Assembly: GCF_014251735.1 (NCBI RefSeq)
Contig: NZ_CP059197.1
Coordinates: 578,500 to 642,499 of the forward strand
Origin: Blattabacterium cuenoti
GTDB lineage: Bacteria; Bacteroidota; Bacteroidia; Flavobacteriales; Blattabacteriaceae
Direction of reading: 5' to 3'
DNA: 64,000 bases
Every line of letters begins with the position of its first letter. Position 1 is the first letter of the stretch. Below the pieces are notes generated by a model that worked only from the letters and a program-made list of their open reading frames with translations, was not told where the DNA came from and ran no database searches. Position numbers and translations under genes: made by a program. Below, one piece after another: positions 1 to 11,505 of the stretch.

Positions 1-1240
1 ATAAAATACAAACATTATGTCCTCCAAAACCAAAAGTATTACATATGCTAATTTTCACTTCTCTCTTTATTGCCTCATTTGGAGTAAAACTAATTTTTTG
101 ATCTATTTTTTTGTCTACATGAAATAAGTTAATAGTTGGAGGTATGATTTTTTTACTTAAAGGAAGTATAGCCGCTATAGCTTCTATAGCTCCTGCAGCA
201 CCCAATAAATGACCTGTCATCGATTTAGTAGAATTGATATCAATATTATAGACATTATCATGAAAAACTTTTTGAATAGCTTTCACCTCAGCCAGATCTC
301 CTAAAATCGTAGAAGTTCCATGTGCATTGATATGATCGACTTGCTCATCCCCAATTCCAGCATCTTCTATAGCCGTTTTCATCGCTATAACTATTCCTTT
401 GCCTTCTGGGTGTGGAGCTGTAATATGATAAGCATCTCCAGACATGCCGACTCCCCCTATTTCTGCATATATATTGGCTCCTCTTCTTTTAGCATGTTTG
501 TATTCTTCCAGAATAAGACATCCAGCACCTTCTCCTAAGACAAACCCATCTCTATTCCTATCAAAAGGACGTGAGGCTGTTTTATAATCATTATTTCTAG
601 TGGACAATGCGTGTAGAGCATTAAAGCCTCCTACTCCACTTTGTGTGATAGCTGCTTCAGATCCACCAGTTACCATAATATCAGCTTTTCCTAAACATAT
701 TAAATGATAAGCATCTACAATAGCATTAGAAGACGATGCACAAGCGGATACAGTAGCGTAATTAGGACCGTGAAGTCCATAATTCATAGAAATAAAACCG
801 GCCGTAATATCTATAAGCATTTTTGGAATGAAAAAAGGGCTAAATCTAGGATTTTTTCCTCCATTTACATAATCTGAAATAGATTCTTCTAAATTCAAAA
901 GACCGCCTATTCCAGACGCCCAAATAACACCAATACGTTCTTTTTTTTCTTTAGAAAAATTTATTCCACTGTTTTTTATAGCTTCAGATGAGGCTACAAT
1001 ACCATACTGTGCGCAAGGATCCAATTTTCTTTGTTCTTTTTTACTGAAAAAAATATCTGGATCATAATTTTTTAACTCACAAGCAAATTTCGTTTTATAT
1101 TTTTTAGTATCAAAATAGGTAATAGGTGCGGATCCGCTTTTTCCACTAATAAGAGATATCCAGTATTCTTCTACATTATTTCCTATTGGGGTAATAGAAC
1201 CAATACCGGTAACTACTACTCTCTTTAATTTCTTCATCAT
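1..1240 (-). CDS. fabF: 3-oxoacyl-[acyl-carrier-protein] synthase II (3' end cut by window edge)
   Basis: FabF condenses malonyl-ACP with acyl-ACP in the elongation cycle of type II fatty acid synthesis in the cytoplasm. Reading from position 1240, the protein starts MMKKLKRVVVTGIG and stays open to the window edge for about 413 residues, so only a few C-terminal codons are missing. The condensing cysteine lies in VSACASSSNA (Cys near residue 167, about position 740). The first catalytic histidine lies in NAHGTST (about position 330), and the final GFGGHN signature sits at the left edge. An alternative ATG is one codon in, at 1237. acpP, which encodes the carrier protein it acts on, lies 26 bases upstream on the same strand, and the two are probably co-transcribed. 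Confidence 0.95.
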   Translation of the reverse strand, partial: MMKKLKRVVVTGIGSITPIGNNVEEYWISLISGKSGSAPITYFDTKKYKTKFACELKNYDPDIFFSKKEQRKLDPCAQYGIVASSEAIKNSGINFSKEKKERIGVIWASGIGGLLNLEESISDYVNGGKNPRFSPFFIPKMLIDITAGFISMNYGLHGPNYATVSACASSSNAIVDAYHLICLGKADIMVTGGSEAAITQSGVGGFNALHALSTRNNDYKTASRPFDRNRDGFVLGEGAGCLILEEYKHAKRRGANIYAEIGGVGMSGDAYHITAPHPEGKGIVIAMKTAIEDAGIGDEQVDHINAHGTSTILGDLAEVKAIQKVFHDNVYNIDINSTKSMTGHLLGAAGAIEAIAAILPLSKKIIPPTINLFHVDKKIDQKISFTPNEAIKREVKISICNTFGFGGHNVCIL

Positions 1241-1266
1241 AAATAAAGAAATAAATAATCAGGAAT

Positions 1267-1536
1267 CTAATCAGAATGTATATTTTCCATTTTATTATGG
1301 TCATTTAATAGATCTTCTATAGCCTGTATAGCTTCACCTACAGTAGTGATCTTTTCTGCTTTTTCATCAGAAATACTAATATTAAATTCCTTTTCAAATT
1401 CCATAATCAGTTCCACTATATCTAAGGAATCTGCACCTAAATCGTTAGTAAAACTAGCAGTAGGAAGAATTTCGCTTTCTTCCACATTTAATTTTTCTAC
1501 GATAAGGGCTTTGACTCTTGATGTAATATCCGACAT
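1267..1536 (-). CDS. acpP: Acyl carrier protein
   Basis: Acyl carrier protein holds growing fatty acyl chains on a 4'-phosphopantetheine arm. The 89-residue acidic protein has the usual helix-loop-helix layout. The attachment site is the motif [10 protein letters not shown], with Ser37 as the modified serine. It is slightly longer than the usual 77-80 residues because of a short tail after the last helix. It precedes fabF on the same strand, the common bacterial order. The start is a clear ATG, and the divergent pckA gene begins 109 bases away. Confidence 0.97.
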   Translation of the reverse strand: MSDITSRVKALIVEKLNVEESEILPTASFTNDLGADSLDIVELIMEFEKEFNISISDEKAEKITTVGEAIQAIEDLLNDHNKMENIHSD

Positions 1537-1564
1537 AGGATCATAATTTTTGTTTTTTCTGGTA

Positions 1565-1572
1565 CAAAATTA
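1565..1572 (-). promoter_or_regulatory. Possible Bacteroidota -7 element for acpP-fabF
   Basis: The minus strand reads TAATTTTG here, matching the Bacteroidota -7 consensus TAnnTTTG about 29 bases ahead of the acpP start. I see no good TTG -33 element at the expected spacing. In such AT-rich DNA this octamer can arise by chance, so this is only a candidate. Confidence 0.25.
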
Positions 1573-1594
1573 GTAAACTTTTGTAAATCATATA

Positions 1595-1602
1595 TAAATT
1601 TG
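1595..1602 (+). promoter_or_regulatory. Possible Bacteroidota -7 element for pckA
   Basis: The sequence TAAATTTG fits the Bacteroidota TAnnTTTG -7 consensus and lies 43 bases before the pckA ATG, in the divergent gap shared with acpP. No TTG sits at the preferred distance upstream, so support is weak. Confidence 0.25.
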
Positions 1603-1645
1603 TCTTGGTAAGCAATAGTAGTTAGTAGTAGTAATACAATAGTAT

Positions 1646-3235
1646 ATGAGTTCTCTTTCTTTAGAAAATTATGGAATTTTGAATTCTTCAAACAACAATT
1701 GGCAATTATCCCCAGAAGAATTACAAAATATAGTCATCCAAAATGGAATGGGCCAAGAAACACAATCAGGAGTTTTAGCTGTTAATACCGGAATGTTCAC
1801 CGGAAGATCCCCTAAAGATCGATTTATTGTAAAGGATAATATCACAGAAAAGAAAGTTTGGTGGGATGAAAAATTCAATCATCCTTTTGATCCAGAAAAA
1901 TTTGATAATTTATATAAAAAAGTAGTCCGATACTTGTCTGGAAAACAATTATATGTAAGAGATGGATATCTTTGTTCAGACAAACGTTATCAACTAAACA
2001 TTCGTTCTATTAGTGAATATCCATGGTCTGATCTATTTATATACAATCTTTTTTTTCGTATTTCAAAAATAGAAAACATTTTGCCAGATTGGTTATTATT
2101 GTGTGCTCCAGGATTTCAAGCTAATCCAAAAACAGATGGAACACGGGAAAAAAATTTTTCCATATTAAATTTTCAAAAAAAAATTGTCCTGATCGGTGGA
2201 TCAGGATATACAGGAGAAATAAAAAAATCCATTTTTTCTGTTTTAAATTTTATACTTCCTACGTATAAAAACGTATTTCCTATGCATTGTGCAGCAAATA
2301 TTGGAAAGCATACAAAAGACACCGCTATTTTTTTTGGATTGTCCGGAACCGGTAAAACCACTATTTCCAATGATGTGAATAGGAAATTAATAGGTGACGA
2401 TGAACATGGATGGACATATGATGATATTATTTTCAATTTTGAAGGAGGTTGTTATGCAAAAATATTGGGTATCTCCAAAGAAAGAGAACCGATGATCTAT
2501 CATGCTATAAAAAGGGGAGCCATGTTGGAAAACGTGGTTTTTAAAAAAGGAACTAAAGAAGTAGATTTTTTCAATGATTCTATCACGCAAAATATGCGAA
2601 TAAGTTATCCTATTTATTTCATAAAAAATATTGAAAAAAAATTATTATCTTCCAATATAAGGAATATTTTTTTTCTAACTTATGATGCTTTTGGAGTATT
2701 ACCTCCTATAGCTAAACTCAATAAAGAACAATCTGCCTATTATTTTTTATTGGGATATACTTCTAAAGTAGCTGGAACAGAATTAAATATAAAAAAACCA
2801 CAAGCCACTTTTTCTTCTTGTTTTGGAGCTCCATTTATGCCGTTACATCCAGTTACATACACAAAAATGTTAATAGAAAAATTAAAAAATACAAAAATAA
2901 ACGTATGGATGGTAAATACGGGATTAATATCTGGTGGAGAAACTTTAGGTTCTCGTATTAAATTAAAAGATACACGAAAACTTGTACAATGTGCTTTAGA
3001 TGGATGTTTATCTAGAGTTCATTATGAAAAGTATCCGATTTTCAATTTTCAAATTCCTAAATATTGTCCAGGTATTTCTTCCGAAATATTAAATCCAAAA
3101 AACACTTGGAAAAATAAGAAACTATATCAAGATCAAGTAGAAAAACTAGTCAAGAAATTCATAAAAAATTTTGATACATATAGAAAATATGCGGATAAAA
3201 ATATTTCTTATGAAGAACCAAAAATAGAACAATAA
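1646..3235 (+). CDS. pckA: Phosphoenolpyruvate carboxykinase (ATP)
   Basis: This enzyme interconverts oxaloacetate plus ATP with phosphoenolpyruvate, CO2 and ADP, linking the TCA cycle to gluconeogenesis. The 529-residue length is normal for the ATP-dependent family. Visible signatures are FTGRSPKDRF near the N-terminus, the phosphate-binding loop GLSGTGKTT at residues 231-239, and the metal/nucleotide motif LIGDDEHGW just after it. MNTGLISGGE appears as VNTGLISGGETLGSR in the C-terminal half. It stands alone, divergent from acpP and convergent with the riboflavin synthase gene. In an amino-acid-fed symbiont it could supply sugar precursors from TCA intermediates (inference). Confidence 0.97.
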   Translation: MSSLSLENYGILNSSNNNWQLSPEELQNIVIQNGMGQETQSGVLAVNTGMFTGRSPKDRFIVKDNITEKKVWWDEKFNHPFDPEKFDNLYKKVVRYLSGKQLYVRDGYLCSDKRYQLNIRSISEYPWSDLFIYNLFFRISKIENILPDWLLLCAPGFQANPKTDGTREKNFSILNFQKKIVLIGGSGYTGEIKKSIFSVLNFILPTYKNVFPMHCAANIGKHTKDTAIFFGLSGTGKTTISNDVNRKLIGDDEHGWTYDDIIFNFEGGCYAKILGISKEREPMIYHAIKRGAMLENVVFKKGTKEVDFFNDSITQNMRISYPIYFIKNIEKKLLSSNIRNIFFLTYDAFGVLPPIAKLNKEQSAYYFLLGYTSKVAGTELNIKKPQATFSSCFGAPFMPLHPVTYTKMLIEKLKNTKINVWMVNTGLISGGETLGSRIKLKDTRKLVQCALDGCLSRVHYEKYPIFNFQIPKYCPGISSEILNPKNTWKNKKLYQDQVEKLVKKFIKNFDTYRKYADKNISYEEPKIEQ

Positions 3236-3251
3236 ATATTATCATCGTTAG

Positions 3252-3848
3252 TCATAGTTTACTATTCGATTTCATATATTCCCTGACATACTTTCCAAGT
3301 ATATCATATTCTATGTTAACAATATCTCCAATTTTCAGAAATTGGAGATTAGTTGTTTCATATGTATAAGGGATTATAGAAACATTAAATATATATCTTG
3401 TACATTTTATTATGGTTAAACTGATCCCATTTACAGCAATGGATCCTTTTTCTACAGCTAATCCAGCTAAATCTTTTTTGGACTTAAAAGAAAATAACCA
3501 ACTTCCATTTTTATTTTCTATATCCAAAACTTCACCTGTGGTATCTACATGTCCTTGTACTATATGTCCATCAAATCTTTCATTAATTTTCATACTACGT
3601 TCTAAATTCACTTCATCTTTTATCTTTAAAATATTTAAATTAGTACAACGTAAAGTTTCTTCTGAAGCAATTACGGAATAATTTTTTTTTTGCACATCTG
3701 TAATGGTGAAACATACTCCGTTATGGGATATGCTTTGATTAATTTTTATCCTATCTGAAAATGGATTTTTAAAAGTAATACAAAGATTATTCTTTTGATG
3801 ATCTAATCCATGTACGTGAGTCGTACATTCTATAATTCCAGTAAACAT
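3252..3848 (-). CDS. ribE: Riboflavin synthase alpha chain
   Basis: This enzyme dismutates two 6,7-dimethyl-8-ribityllumazine molecules to riboflavin and 5-amino-6-ribitylaminouracil, the last step of riboflavin synthesis. The 198-residue protein begins with the diagnostic MFTGIIE. It contains two tandem lumazine-binding barrels of about 95 residues each. The repeated features are the first-barrel segment IVQGHVDTTGEV and the later KGSIAVNGISLTI. It is convergent with pckA and divergent from pdxA, whose most probable ATG is 65 bases away. Together with ribF in this window it accounts for the end of flavin cofactor synthesis. Confidence 0.95.
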   Translation of the reverse strand: MFTGIIECTTHVHGLDHQKNNLCITFKNPFSDRIKINQSISHNGVCFTITDVQKKNYSVIASEETLRCTNLNILKIKDEVNLERSMKINERFDGHIVQGHVDTTGEVLDIENKNGSWLFSFKSKKDLAGLAVEKGSIAVNGISLTIIKCTRYIFNVSIIPYTYETTNLQFLKIGDIVNIEYDILGKYVREYMKSNSKL

Positions 3849-3913
3849 GATTGAAAATTATTCATAATTTTTTTAAATTAAAATATTTATTTCACATTTA
3901 TATTATTCATGTG

Positions 3914-4945
3914 ATGAATTATAGAAAAAATAAAATTAAAGTAGGTGTTTCCACAGGAGACATCAATGGGATAGGAATAGAAATTTTTTTAAAAGTATGT
4001 CGTAAAAAAAAACTTTTGGATTTTTTTACTCCTATATTATTTGGATCTACAAAATTATGTTCTTATTACAAAAAGATTCTAAATATTGAAGTAAATAACA
4101 TACGAGAAATAAAAAATTTAAAAGATATTGTAGATTATAAAATAAATGTTCTAAATATTTGGAAGGGGGATATCAAATTTGATTTAATAAAAATTAACCA
4201 AGATTCAGGAAAATATCCGATTTCATCTTTAAAAAACGCAACAAAAGCTTTGAAAGAAGGAAAAATAGATGTTCTTGTTACAGCCCCTGTTAATAAAAAT
4301 TGGATGAATTACAAAGGATTTTCTTTTTTTGGTCATACTGAATATTTGCAAAATATTTTAGAAGGGGAATCACTAATGCTCATGATTCATGATACTTTAA
4401 AAATTGCTTTAGTGACTAATCACTTGCCATTAAAAAATGTCACTCATGAAATTACTACAAAGAAAATTATAAAATCTATCAAAATTTTACATAAATCTTT
4501 AATAATAGATTTCGCTATAGAAAAACCTAAAATTGCAGTTTTAGGATGTAACCCTCATTCAGGTGAAAATGGATTAATAGGAGACGAAGAAACAACGAAG
4601 ATAAAACCAGCTATTGATAGTTTATTTCAAAAACAAGGATTTTTAGTTTTTGGTCCATATTCTCCAGATGGCTTTTTTGGAAACCAACATTATCGAAATT
4701 TCGATGCTATTTTAGCTATGTATCACGATCAAGGTTTAATTCCTTTTAAAACATTAACTTTTAATGAAGGGGTTAATTTCACTGCAGGTCTTTCTCACAT
4801 ACGTACATCTCCAGATCATGGGGTAGCATATGATATAGCAAAAAAAGGTATTGCTAATGAAAATTCTTTTGAAGAAGCTATTTTTAGTGCTATAAAAATA
4901 TTCAAAAATAGAAAAGAATATATGATGAATCAAAATGGAATATGA
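3914..4945 (+). CDS. pdxA: 4-hydroxythreonine-4-phosphate dehydrogenase
   Basis: PdxA oxidises 4-phosphohydroxy-L-threonine in the DXP-dependent vitamin B6 pathway, producing the substrate PdxJ condenses with deoxyxylulose phosphate. The frame is open from a TTG at 3851, but family similarity starts at VGVSTGDINGIGIE. The ATG at 3914 is therefore the better start and gives 343 residues, a normal length. Motifs include the substrate/metal segment FFGHTEYL, the metal-binding AMYHDQGLIPFK, and the C-terminal signature RTSPDHGVAYDIA. The gene is convergent with atpC with one base between the stops. pdxJ and pdxH are elsewhere in the window. Confidence 0.94.
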   Translation: MNYRKNKIKVGVSTGDINGIGIEIFLKVCRKKKLLDFFTPILFGSTKLCSYYKKILNIEVNNIREIKNLKDIVDYKINVLNIWKGDIKFDLIKINQDSGKYPISSLKNATKALKEGKIDVLVTAPVNKNWMNYKGFSFFGHTEYLQNILEGESLMLMIHDTLKIALVTNHLPLKNVTHEITTKKIIKSIKILHKSLIIDFAIEKPKIAVLGCNPHSGENGLIGDEETTKIKPAIDSLFQKQGFLVFGPYSPDGFFGNQHYRNFDAILAMYHDQGLIPFKTLTFNEGVNFTAGLSHIRTSPDHGVAYDIAKKGIANENSFEEAIFSAIKIFKNRKEYMMNQNGI

Positions 4946-4946
4946 T

Positions 4947-5183
4947 CTACAAAATAATAGAAACCATATTATTTTTTACTTGTAAGATTCCACCTGCTAT
5001 TTGTATTTTCAAATTTTTTCCATCATAGAATGGTTTCAATTTTAATATTCCATCTTTTAATATAGAAATAAATGGAGCGTGATTTTCTAATATTTGAAAA
5101 TAACCATTTAATCCAGGAGCTACAATAGATGTAGCTTTATCTCGATATAATATTTTTTCGAAATTTATAATTGTTACTTGCAT
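4947..5183 (-). CDS. atpC: F1Fo ATP synthase epsilon subunit, short form
   Basis: The epsilon subunit sits on the central stalk of F1. The 78-residue protein has only the N-terminal beta-sandwich, with the typical YFQILENHAPFISIL segment and a GGILQVKNN strand near the end. The C-terminal two-helix domain that inhibits ATP hydrolysis in many bacteria is absent. Short epsilon subunits are common in the Bacteroidota, so this is probably ancestral rather than recent damage. It follows atpD by 11 bases on the same strand. The rest of the atp operon is not in the window, so the beta-epsilon pair is detached, as is usual in this phylum. Confidence 0.93.
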   Translation of the reverse strand: MQVTIINFEKILYRDKATSIVAPGLNGYFQILENHAPFISILKDGILKLKPFYDGKNLKIQIAGGILQVKNNMVSIIL

Positions 5184-5194
5184 AGAAAAAAGAT

Positions 5195-6751
<1,557 letters not shown>

Positions 6752-6787
6752 TTATCTTTGTAAAGGTAAGAGAAAAAGATAAAAATT

Positions 6788-7747
6788 TTGAAAATTTATT
6801 CATTTATTGATGAATTTTCTTCCTTTTCGCCATGTGTATTTACACTTGGTTTTTTTGATGGAGTTCATATTGGACATCAAAAAGTTATTCAAAATTTGGT
6901 TCTTAGAGCAAAAAAAGAAGGAGAATATTGCTCGGTTTTACTTACTTTTAATCCACATCCCAAAGAGGTGCTCAATCCAGGAAAAAAAATACTTTATTTA
7001 AATACTCTTTCTGAAAGGATATATCATTTACGAAAAACAGGAATAGAACATTTAATTATTCATCCTTTCACTAGAAATTTTTCAAAACTAAGCACAAAAG
7101 ATTTTTTACAGAAAATCTTATTTTCCAAACTAAAAATTAAGCAAATTATTACGGGATATGATTCTCATCTTGGAAGAGATAGAGACGGATCTTCCCATCA
7201 ACTAAAAAAGTTTTCTCAAATTTATGGATTCAAGCTTTATCAAGTAAGTCCTCGAAAACTAAAAAAAAAGATCATAAGTTCCACTTATATACGAAAATCT
7301 CTTATCAAAGGAAACATAGAATGGGCCAATCAAGCTTTAGGATATTTATATACCATTTCTGGGTATGTAATAAAAGGAAGAGGAATAGGAAAAACTTTAA
7401 ATTTCCCAACTGCTAATATTCAAGTAGATAAAAAAAAACTCATTCCAAAAATCGGGGTGTATGCTGTAAGAATTAATTATTTGAATCAAATTTATCAAGG
7501 AATGATGAATATTGGGATATGTCCTACTATTCAATTATTTAACAATGAGATAAAAATAGAAGTACATATTTTTGATTTCCATCAAAATATATATGGGAAA
7601 AAAATTGATGTTTTAATCGTTCAAATTTTTCGTGATGAAATGAGATTTCAAACACTTCATGATTTAAAAAGACAAATATCCCAAGATAAAATGAAGATAA
7701 AAGATTTTTTCAAAAAAAAATTCTTTAACCCAAATTGTTTATTGTGA
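6788..7747 (+). CDS. ribF: Bifunctional riboflavin kinase / FAD synthetase
   Basis: RibF phosphorylates riboflavin to FMN and adenylates FMN to FAD. The 319-residue protein has an N-terminal nucleotidyltransferase domain with FTLGFFDGVHIGHQKV (a GxxHxGH-type site). The C-terminal riboflavin kinase domain has KGRGIGKTLNFPTANI, the flavokinase signature. The start codon is TTG at 6788, and no ATG lies before the conserved GFFDGVHIGH segment, so TTG is the likely true start. The 3' end overlaps the start of the following nuclease gene by about 13 bases. Confidence 0.94.
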   Translation: MKIYSFIDEFSSFSPCVFTLGFFDGVHIGHQKVIQNLVLRAKKEGEYCSVLLTFNPHPKEVLNPGKKILYLNTLSERIYHLRKTGIEHLIIHPFTRNFSKLSTKDFLQKILFSKLKIKQIITGYDSHLGRDRDGSSHQLKKFSQIYGFKLYQVSPRKLKKKIISSTYIRKSLIKGNIEWANQALGYLYTISGYVIKGRGIGKTLNFPTANIQVDKKKLIPKIGVYAVRINYLNQIYQGMMNIGICPTIQLFNNEIKIEVHIFDFHQNIYGKKIDVLIVQIFRDEMRFQTLHDLKRQISQDKMKIKDFFKKKFFNPNCLL

Positions 7748-10457
7748 TAAAAAAAATAGATATAATTATTCAAAATTTATTGCTTCAAGAAAAAAGCATG
7801 AAAAAAAAATTTCTATTAGTCTCATCGGATAACTTTATTGCAGAATATATTAGAAGAAAATATTATACGAATTTTAACAAAATTTCTGAAATTTATACAA
7901 TGGAAAAACTTATGGAGAAAATTTCTGGTTTATCTCCATGTTCTATAAATCATATTCTTTTTTATTTTTTTCGTTTATTGAGAAAGGAAAATAGTGTTTT
8001 GGCTAAAAATTTAAACGATTTTTTGAATTGGGCACCTAATATCCTAAATGATTTTGAAGATTTAGATATTCATCTGATAAATATTGAGTGTTTTTTTTCT
8101 TACATCATTTCCACTGAGAAAATAAAAAAATGGCATATAAATCCTTTGGAAAAAGAGGATATAGAAGAAAAAAAAAATTCCTATTTTGGGAGGAAATTTA
8201 TAAATATTACAACCTTTTTCAAGATAAACTATTAAGAAAAGGGATAGGTTATAAGGGACTATTATTTCGAATAGCTATTTCTCGTTTAAAAAAATTTTTA
8301 TCCAAAAAAACGGATATAAAAATAATCCTACTGATTTACAAATTCAATCTGCTTACTGAATATGAAAAACTTTTTGTAAAAAAAATTCTTCAAATAAATC
8401 AAAAATCTATTCAATTCCATAGTTTATGCGACATACAGCTAAAAAATACTTATGATTTTTGTATTAATTCCCAGAATAAACCAATATATAATCAACTAAA
8501 TAATAATTTAAAAATCATTAGCGTTTCTAACGAAATAGAACAAGTTAAAATAGTAGAAGAATTAATTTCTAAACTTATTAAAAATAGACAAAAACCATCT
8601 AAAATAGTTCTTATCTTAGGAGATGCCTATTTAACTTTCCCTTTATTACATTCTATAAAAAAAATTTCAGGAATCTATCCATCTATATCCATAGATTATC
8701 CTATAAAAAATCTTCCTATTCATTATACTTTAGATTCAATTTTTCAACTATTATTAAAAAAAGAAAAATTAAAAAATTTTTCGAAAAAAGATATACTAAG
8801 AGTTTTGTTAGATGGATACATCCAAAAATTATTCCTCAAAAAAGATCTTTCTTTTATAGAGAAATTAGAGATAGAAAATTCAAATTTTATTTCAGAAGAA
8901 AATATAAACAAATATTTATTCAAGAATAATCTAAATATCATTTTTCAAATCCCAACTCATAATGCTATGAAAGCTTTTTTTGGAATTATGAGTTTTATTA
9001 GAAAATTAAAAAATTTACTTTTCATCAATACAAAAAAACATCTGTTAGAATTAAAATTCCTATCGGATTTAGAAAATTATATGCAAAGAATAAAAATTTT
9101 AATCAGAAAAACAGAATATTCTTCTTTTGAAATAAAAGACTTATTTAATATTTATCAACAATTTATAAAAACAGAGAAAATTTCCTATATACAGAACAAT
9201 CCAAAAGGAGTCCATGTAATAGGATTTTTAGGTTATTATTTTGGAAATGTTGAAACAACAATTATGACTTCCGTTAATGAAGGAATTATCCCCCCAGATA
9301 AAGAAGAAAATTATTATAAAACTTTGATCCCCTATGATATTCGTAAAAAATTTAACTTATCTGTTTCTCAAAACAATGATAATTTTTACTCTCATCATTT
9401 TAGAAATATTTTGCAAAATTCAAAAAATATTTACTTAATATATAAAAATAAACCTGATGAACTAAATTCTGGAGAAAAAAGCCGTTTCATTCATCAAATA
9501 GAAATGATTTCAAACTTCTCCATAAAAGAAAGAAAAAATCATTCACTTATTCTGAGTACTAAAACTAATAAAATCTCTCCTATTGTAATAAAAAAAACAA
9601 ATTCCATGATTCAACGTTTACATGAACTAGCTACTCATGGTTTATCTCCTTCCTCTATACATTTATACAATTACAATCCTCTTCTTTTTTACTACAAAAA
9701 AGTACTTGGGTTAAGAAATATAGAAAAAATATCTATTAAACAGATAATAGGAAAAATTATACACAAAATATTGGAAGTTTTATATCATCCTATCAAGGGA
9801 AATTTTATTACTATAGATAGCATTGATACAATGAAAAAAAATTATGATTTTATTATAAAAAAGATAATATCAGAAAATAAAAAAAATCCTTTAATAGAAG
9901 AAAATAATCTGTTAATTAATTCAATAGTAAATAATTACATAAAAAATTTTATTTTATGGGAGGAAAAAACATTTCATAAAGGATATAAAATTTTTCTCAA
10001 AGAATTAGAATGCAGTGTATCAACTGCATTGGATATTGGATGCAATAAAAAAGTTAATTTATACGGGATCATAGATCGTATAGATGAATGTGATGGAATT
10101 ACACGTATTCTTGATTATAAAATAGGAATATCCAAAATGAAGAAAATCCATATTTCTTTAAATAAAAGAGAAAAAATATTTCAAGATCCTCATTATGGAA
10201 ATATTATGCAATTACTTATCTACATGTATTTATGGTTTAAATCATTTGATAGTTATAAAAAAAATCCTCCAGTTATAGCTATAGTTTCACCTGAAAAACA
10301 TAAAAAAAATTCTATACTAACCATCCCTATAAATTTTTTTCATCAAATTACATATGAAAATTATGTAAAAGAATTTTTACCATATTTAATGAATAGAATT
10401 TATGAAATTTTGGATCCAAAAATTCCAATTGAAGAAAAAAAATTTAATGATTTTTAA
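7735..10457 (+). CDS. AddB/RecB-family PD-(D/E)XK nuclease, split by a -1 frameshift in an A10 run
   Basis: Two overlapping frames together make one protein of about 900 residues resembling the Bacteroidota AddB-like exonuclease subunit used in double-strand-break repair. The first frame runs 7735-8235 and carries the N-terminal part, including FLNWAPNILNDFEDLD and IKKWHINPLEKED. The second is open across 8130-10457 and continues with FWEEIYKYYNLF and GIGYKGLLFRIAI, exactly where homologous proteins continue. The crossover is the A10 tract at 8168-8177; one extra A joins the frames. The RecB-type nuclease core near the C-terminus looks intact: GKIIHKILE, then GIIDRID, ILDYKIG and the QLLIYMYLW helix. 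No classical Walker A loop is visible at the N-terminus. The start is uncertain (TTG 7735, GTG 7744 or ATG 7798). It could be a functional recoded gene or a young pseudogene. Confidence 0.8.
8168..8177 (+). other. A10 homopolymer at the nuclease gene frameshift
   Basis: A run of ten adenines follows GAAG in the reading frame GAA GAA AAA AAA AAT. The upstream frame terminates at 8235. Adding one A, or slipping the ribosome back by one, gives GAA GAA AAA AAA AAA TTC and enters the downstream frame that encodes the remaining ~760 residues. Poly(A) tracts of this length are known in insect endosymbionts to make heterogeneous transcripts that partly restore frame. Whether that happens here cannot be seen in DNA alone. 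Confidence 0.8.
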
Positions 10458-11505
10458 TGTATTTTTCTATATAATCTCCTACTTCTTCAGTAGAAGAATA
10501 ATTTCTATCATCTAGAATAATATCTGGAGTGCATATTTTTTCTTGTATAGAGCTTTTCACGGCTTCTTCTAAAAGATTTTTTTCTTGATGCATTTCAAAA
10601 TATTCTAACATCATAGATACGGAAAGGATACTACCTAATGGATTTGCTATATTTTTTCCTTTTGCTTGAGGATAAGATCCATGTATAGGTTCAAACAATG
10701 ATTTTTGATTTCCAATAGAAGCAGATGGAAGTAGTCCTAAAGAACCAGTTAATATACTAGCTTCATCTGATAAAATATCTCCAAACATATTATCCGTTAA
10801 AATTACATCAAATTTTGTAGGATGAATAAGAATTTGCATAGCTGCATTATCTATATACAAGAATTCTAAATCCACATCAGAATAATCCAAAGACATTTCT
10901 TGAATAACTTCACGCCATAACCTAGATGTCTCTAATACATTAGCTTTATCTACCAAAGATATTTTTCTATTACGAGAACGTGCCGCTTTAAAAGACATTT
11001 CACCAATACGTTCAATTTCTTTTTTTGAATATACACAATAATCATATGCTTCTTTTCCATTTTTAGAACGACCTTTTTTCCCAAAATAAATTCCACCTGT
11101 TAATTCTCGATATATAACAAAATTAACTCCTTCTAATTTTTTTTCTTTTATAGGGGATTTATTAATTCCTGGATAAGTGACTATAGGACGAATGTTACAA
11201 TATAAGTCCATTTTTTTTCTAAGTTTTAATAATCCGTCTTCCGGTCTCATTCCTCTTGGATAATAATCGTATTTTGGATCTCCTATAGATCCAAATAAAA
11301 CAGCATCTGATTTCAAACAACTATCTATAGTTTCTTTTGGCATTGGGGATCCAAGCGTTTCTATGGCTTTAGCTCCTGCTAAAACATTTTGATAAGAAAA
11401 CTCATGACCAAATCTATTACAAATTGAATTCAAAGCTTTTATAGATTGTTTGATAACTTCTGGTCCTATCCCATCACCTTCTATTACTACAATATTCTTT
11501 TTCAT
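10444..11505 (-). CDS. leuB: 3-isopropylmalate dehydrogenase
   Basis: LeuB oxidatively decarboxylates 3-isopropylmalate to 2-ketoisocaproate, the third step of leucine synthesis. The 353-residue length is typical. The N-terminal [11 protein letters not shown] is the family signature. The substrate segment around [16 protein letters not shown] and the metal-binding [12 protein letters not shown] are present, followed by [20 protein letters not shown]. It is the last gene of the leuACDB operon and overlaps leuD by four bases (ATGA). Its 3' end overlaps the end of the convergent nuclease gene by 14 bases. Confidence 0.97.
   Translation of the reverse strand: MKKNIVVIEGDGIGPEVIKQSIKALNSICNRFGHEFSYQNVLAGAKAIETLGSPMPKETIDSCLKSDAVLFGSIGDPKYDYYPRGMRPEDGLLKLRKKMDLYCNIRPIVTYPGINKSPIKEKKLEGVNFVIYRELTGGIYFGKKGRSKNGKEAYDYCVYSKKEIERIGEMSFKAARSRNRKISLVDKANVLETSRLWREVIQEMSLDYSDVDLEFLYIDNAAMQILIHPTKFDVILTDNMFGDILSDEASILTGSLGLLPSASIGNQKSLFEPIHGSYPQAKGKNIANPLGSILSVSMMLEYFEMHQEKNLLEEAVKSSIQEKICTPDIILDDRNYSSTEEVGDYIEKYIKNH

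Noticed and set aside
320..538. Open frames opposite real genes, such as the 72-codon frame inside fabF and many others on the antisense of genes
   Set aside because: They lack family similarity and lie wholly within well-supported genes on the other strand.
4947..5183. Short ATP synthase epsilon subunit as a possible truncated gene
   Set aside because: Short epsilon subunits lacking the C-terminal helices are usual in the Bacteroidota, and the beta-sandwich is complete.
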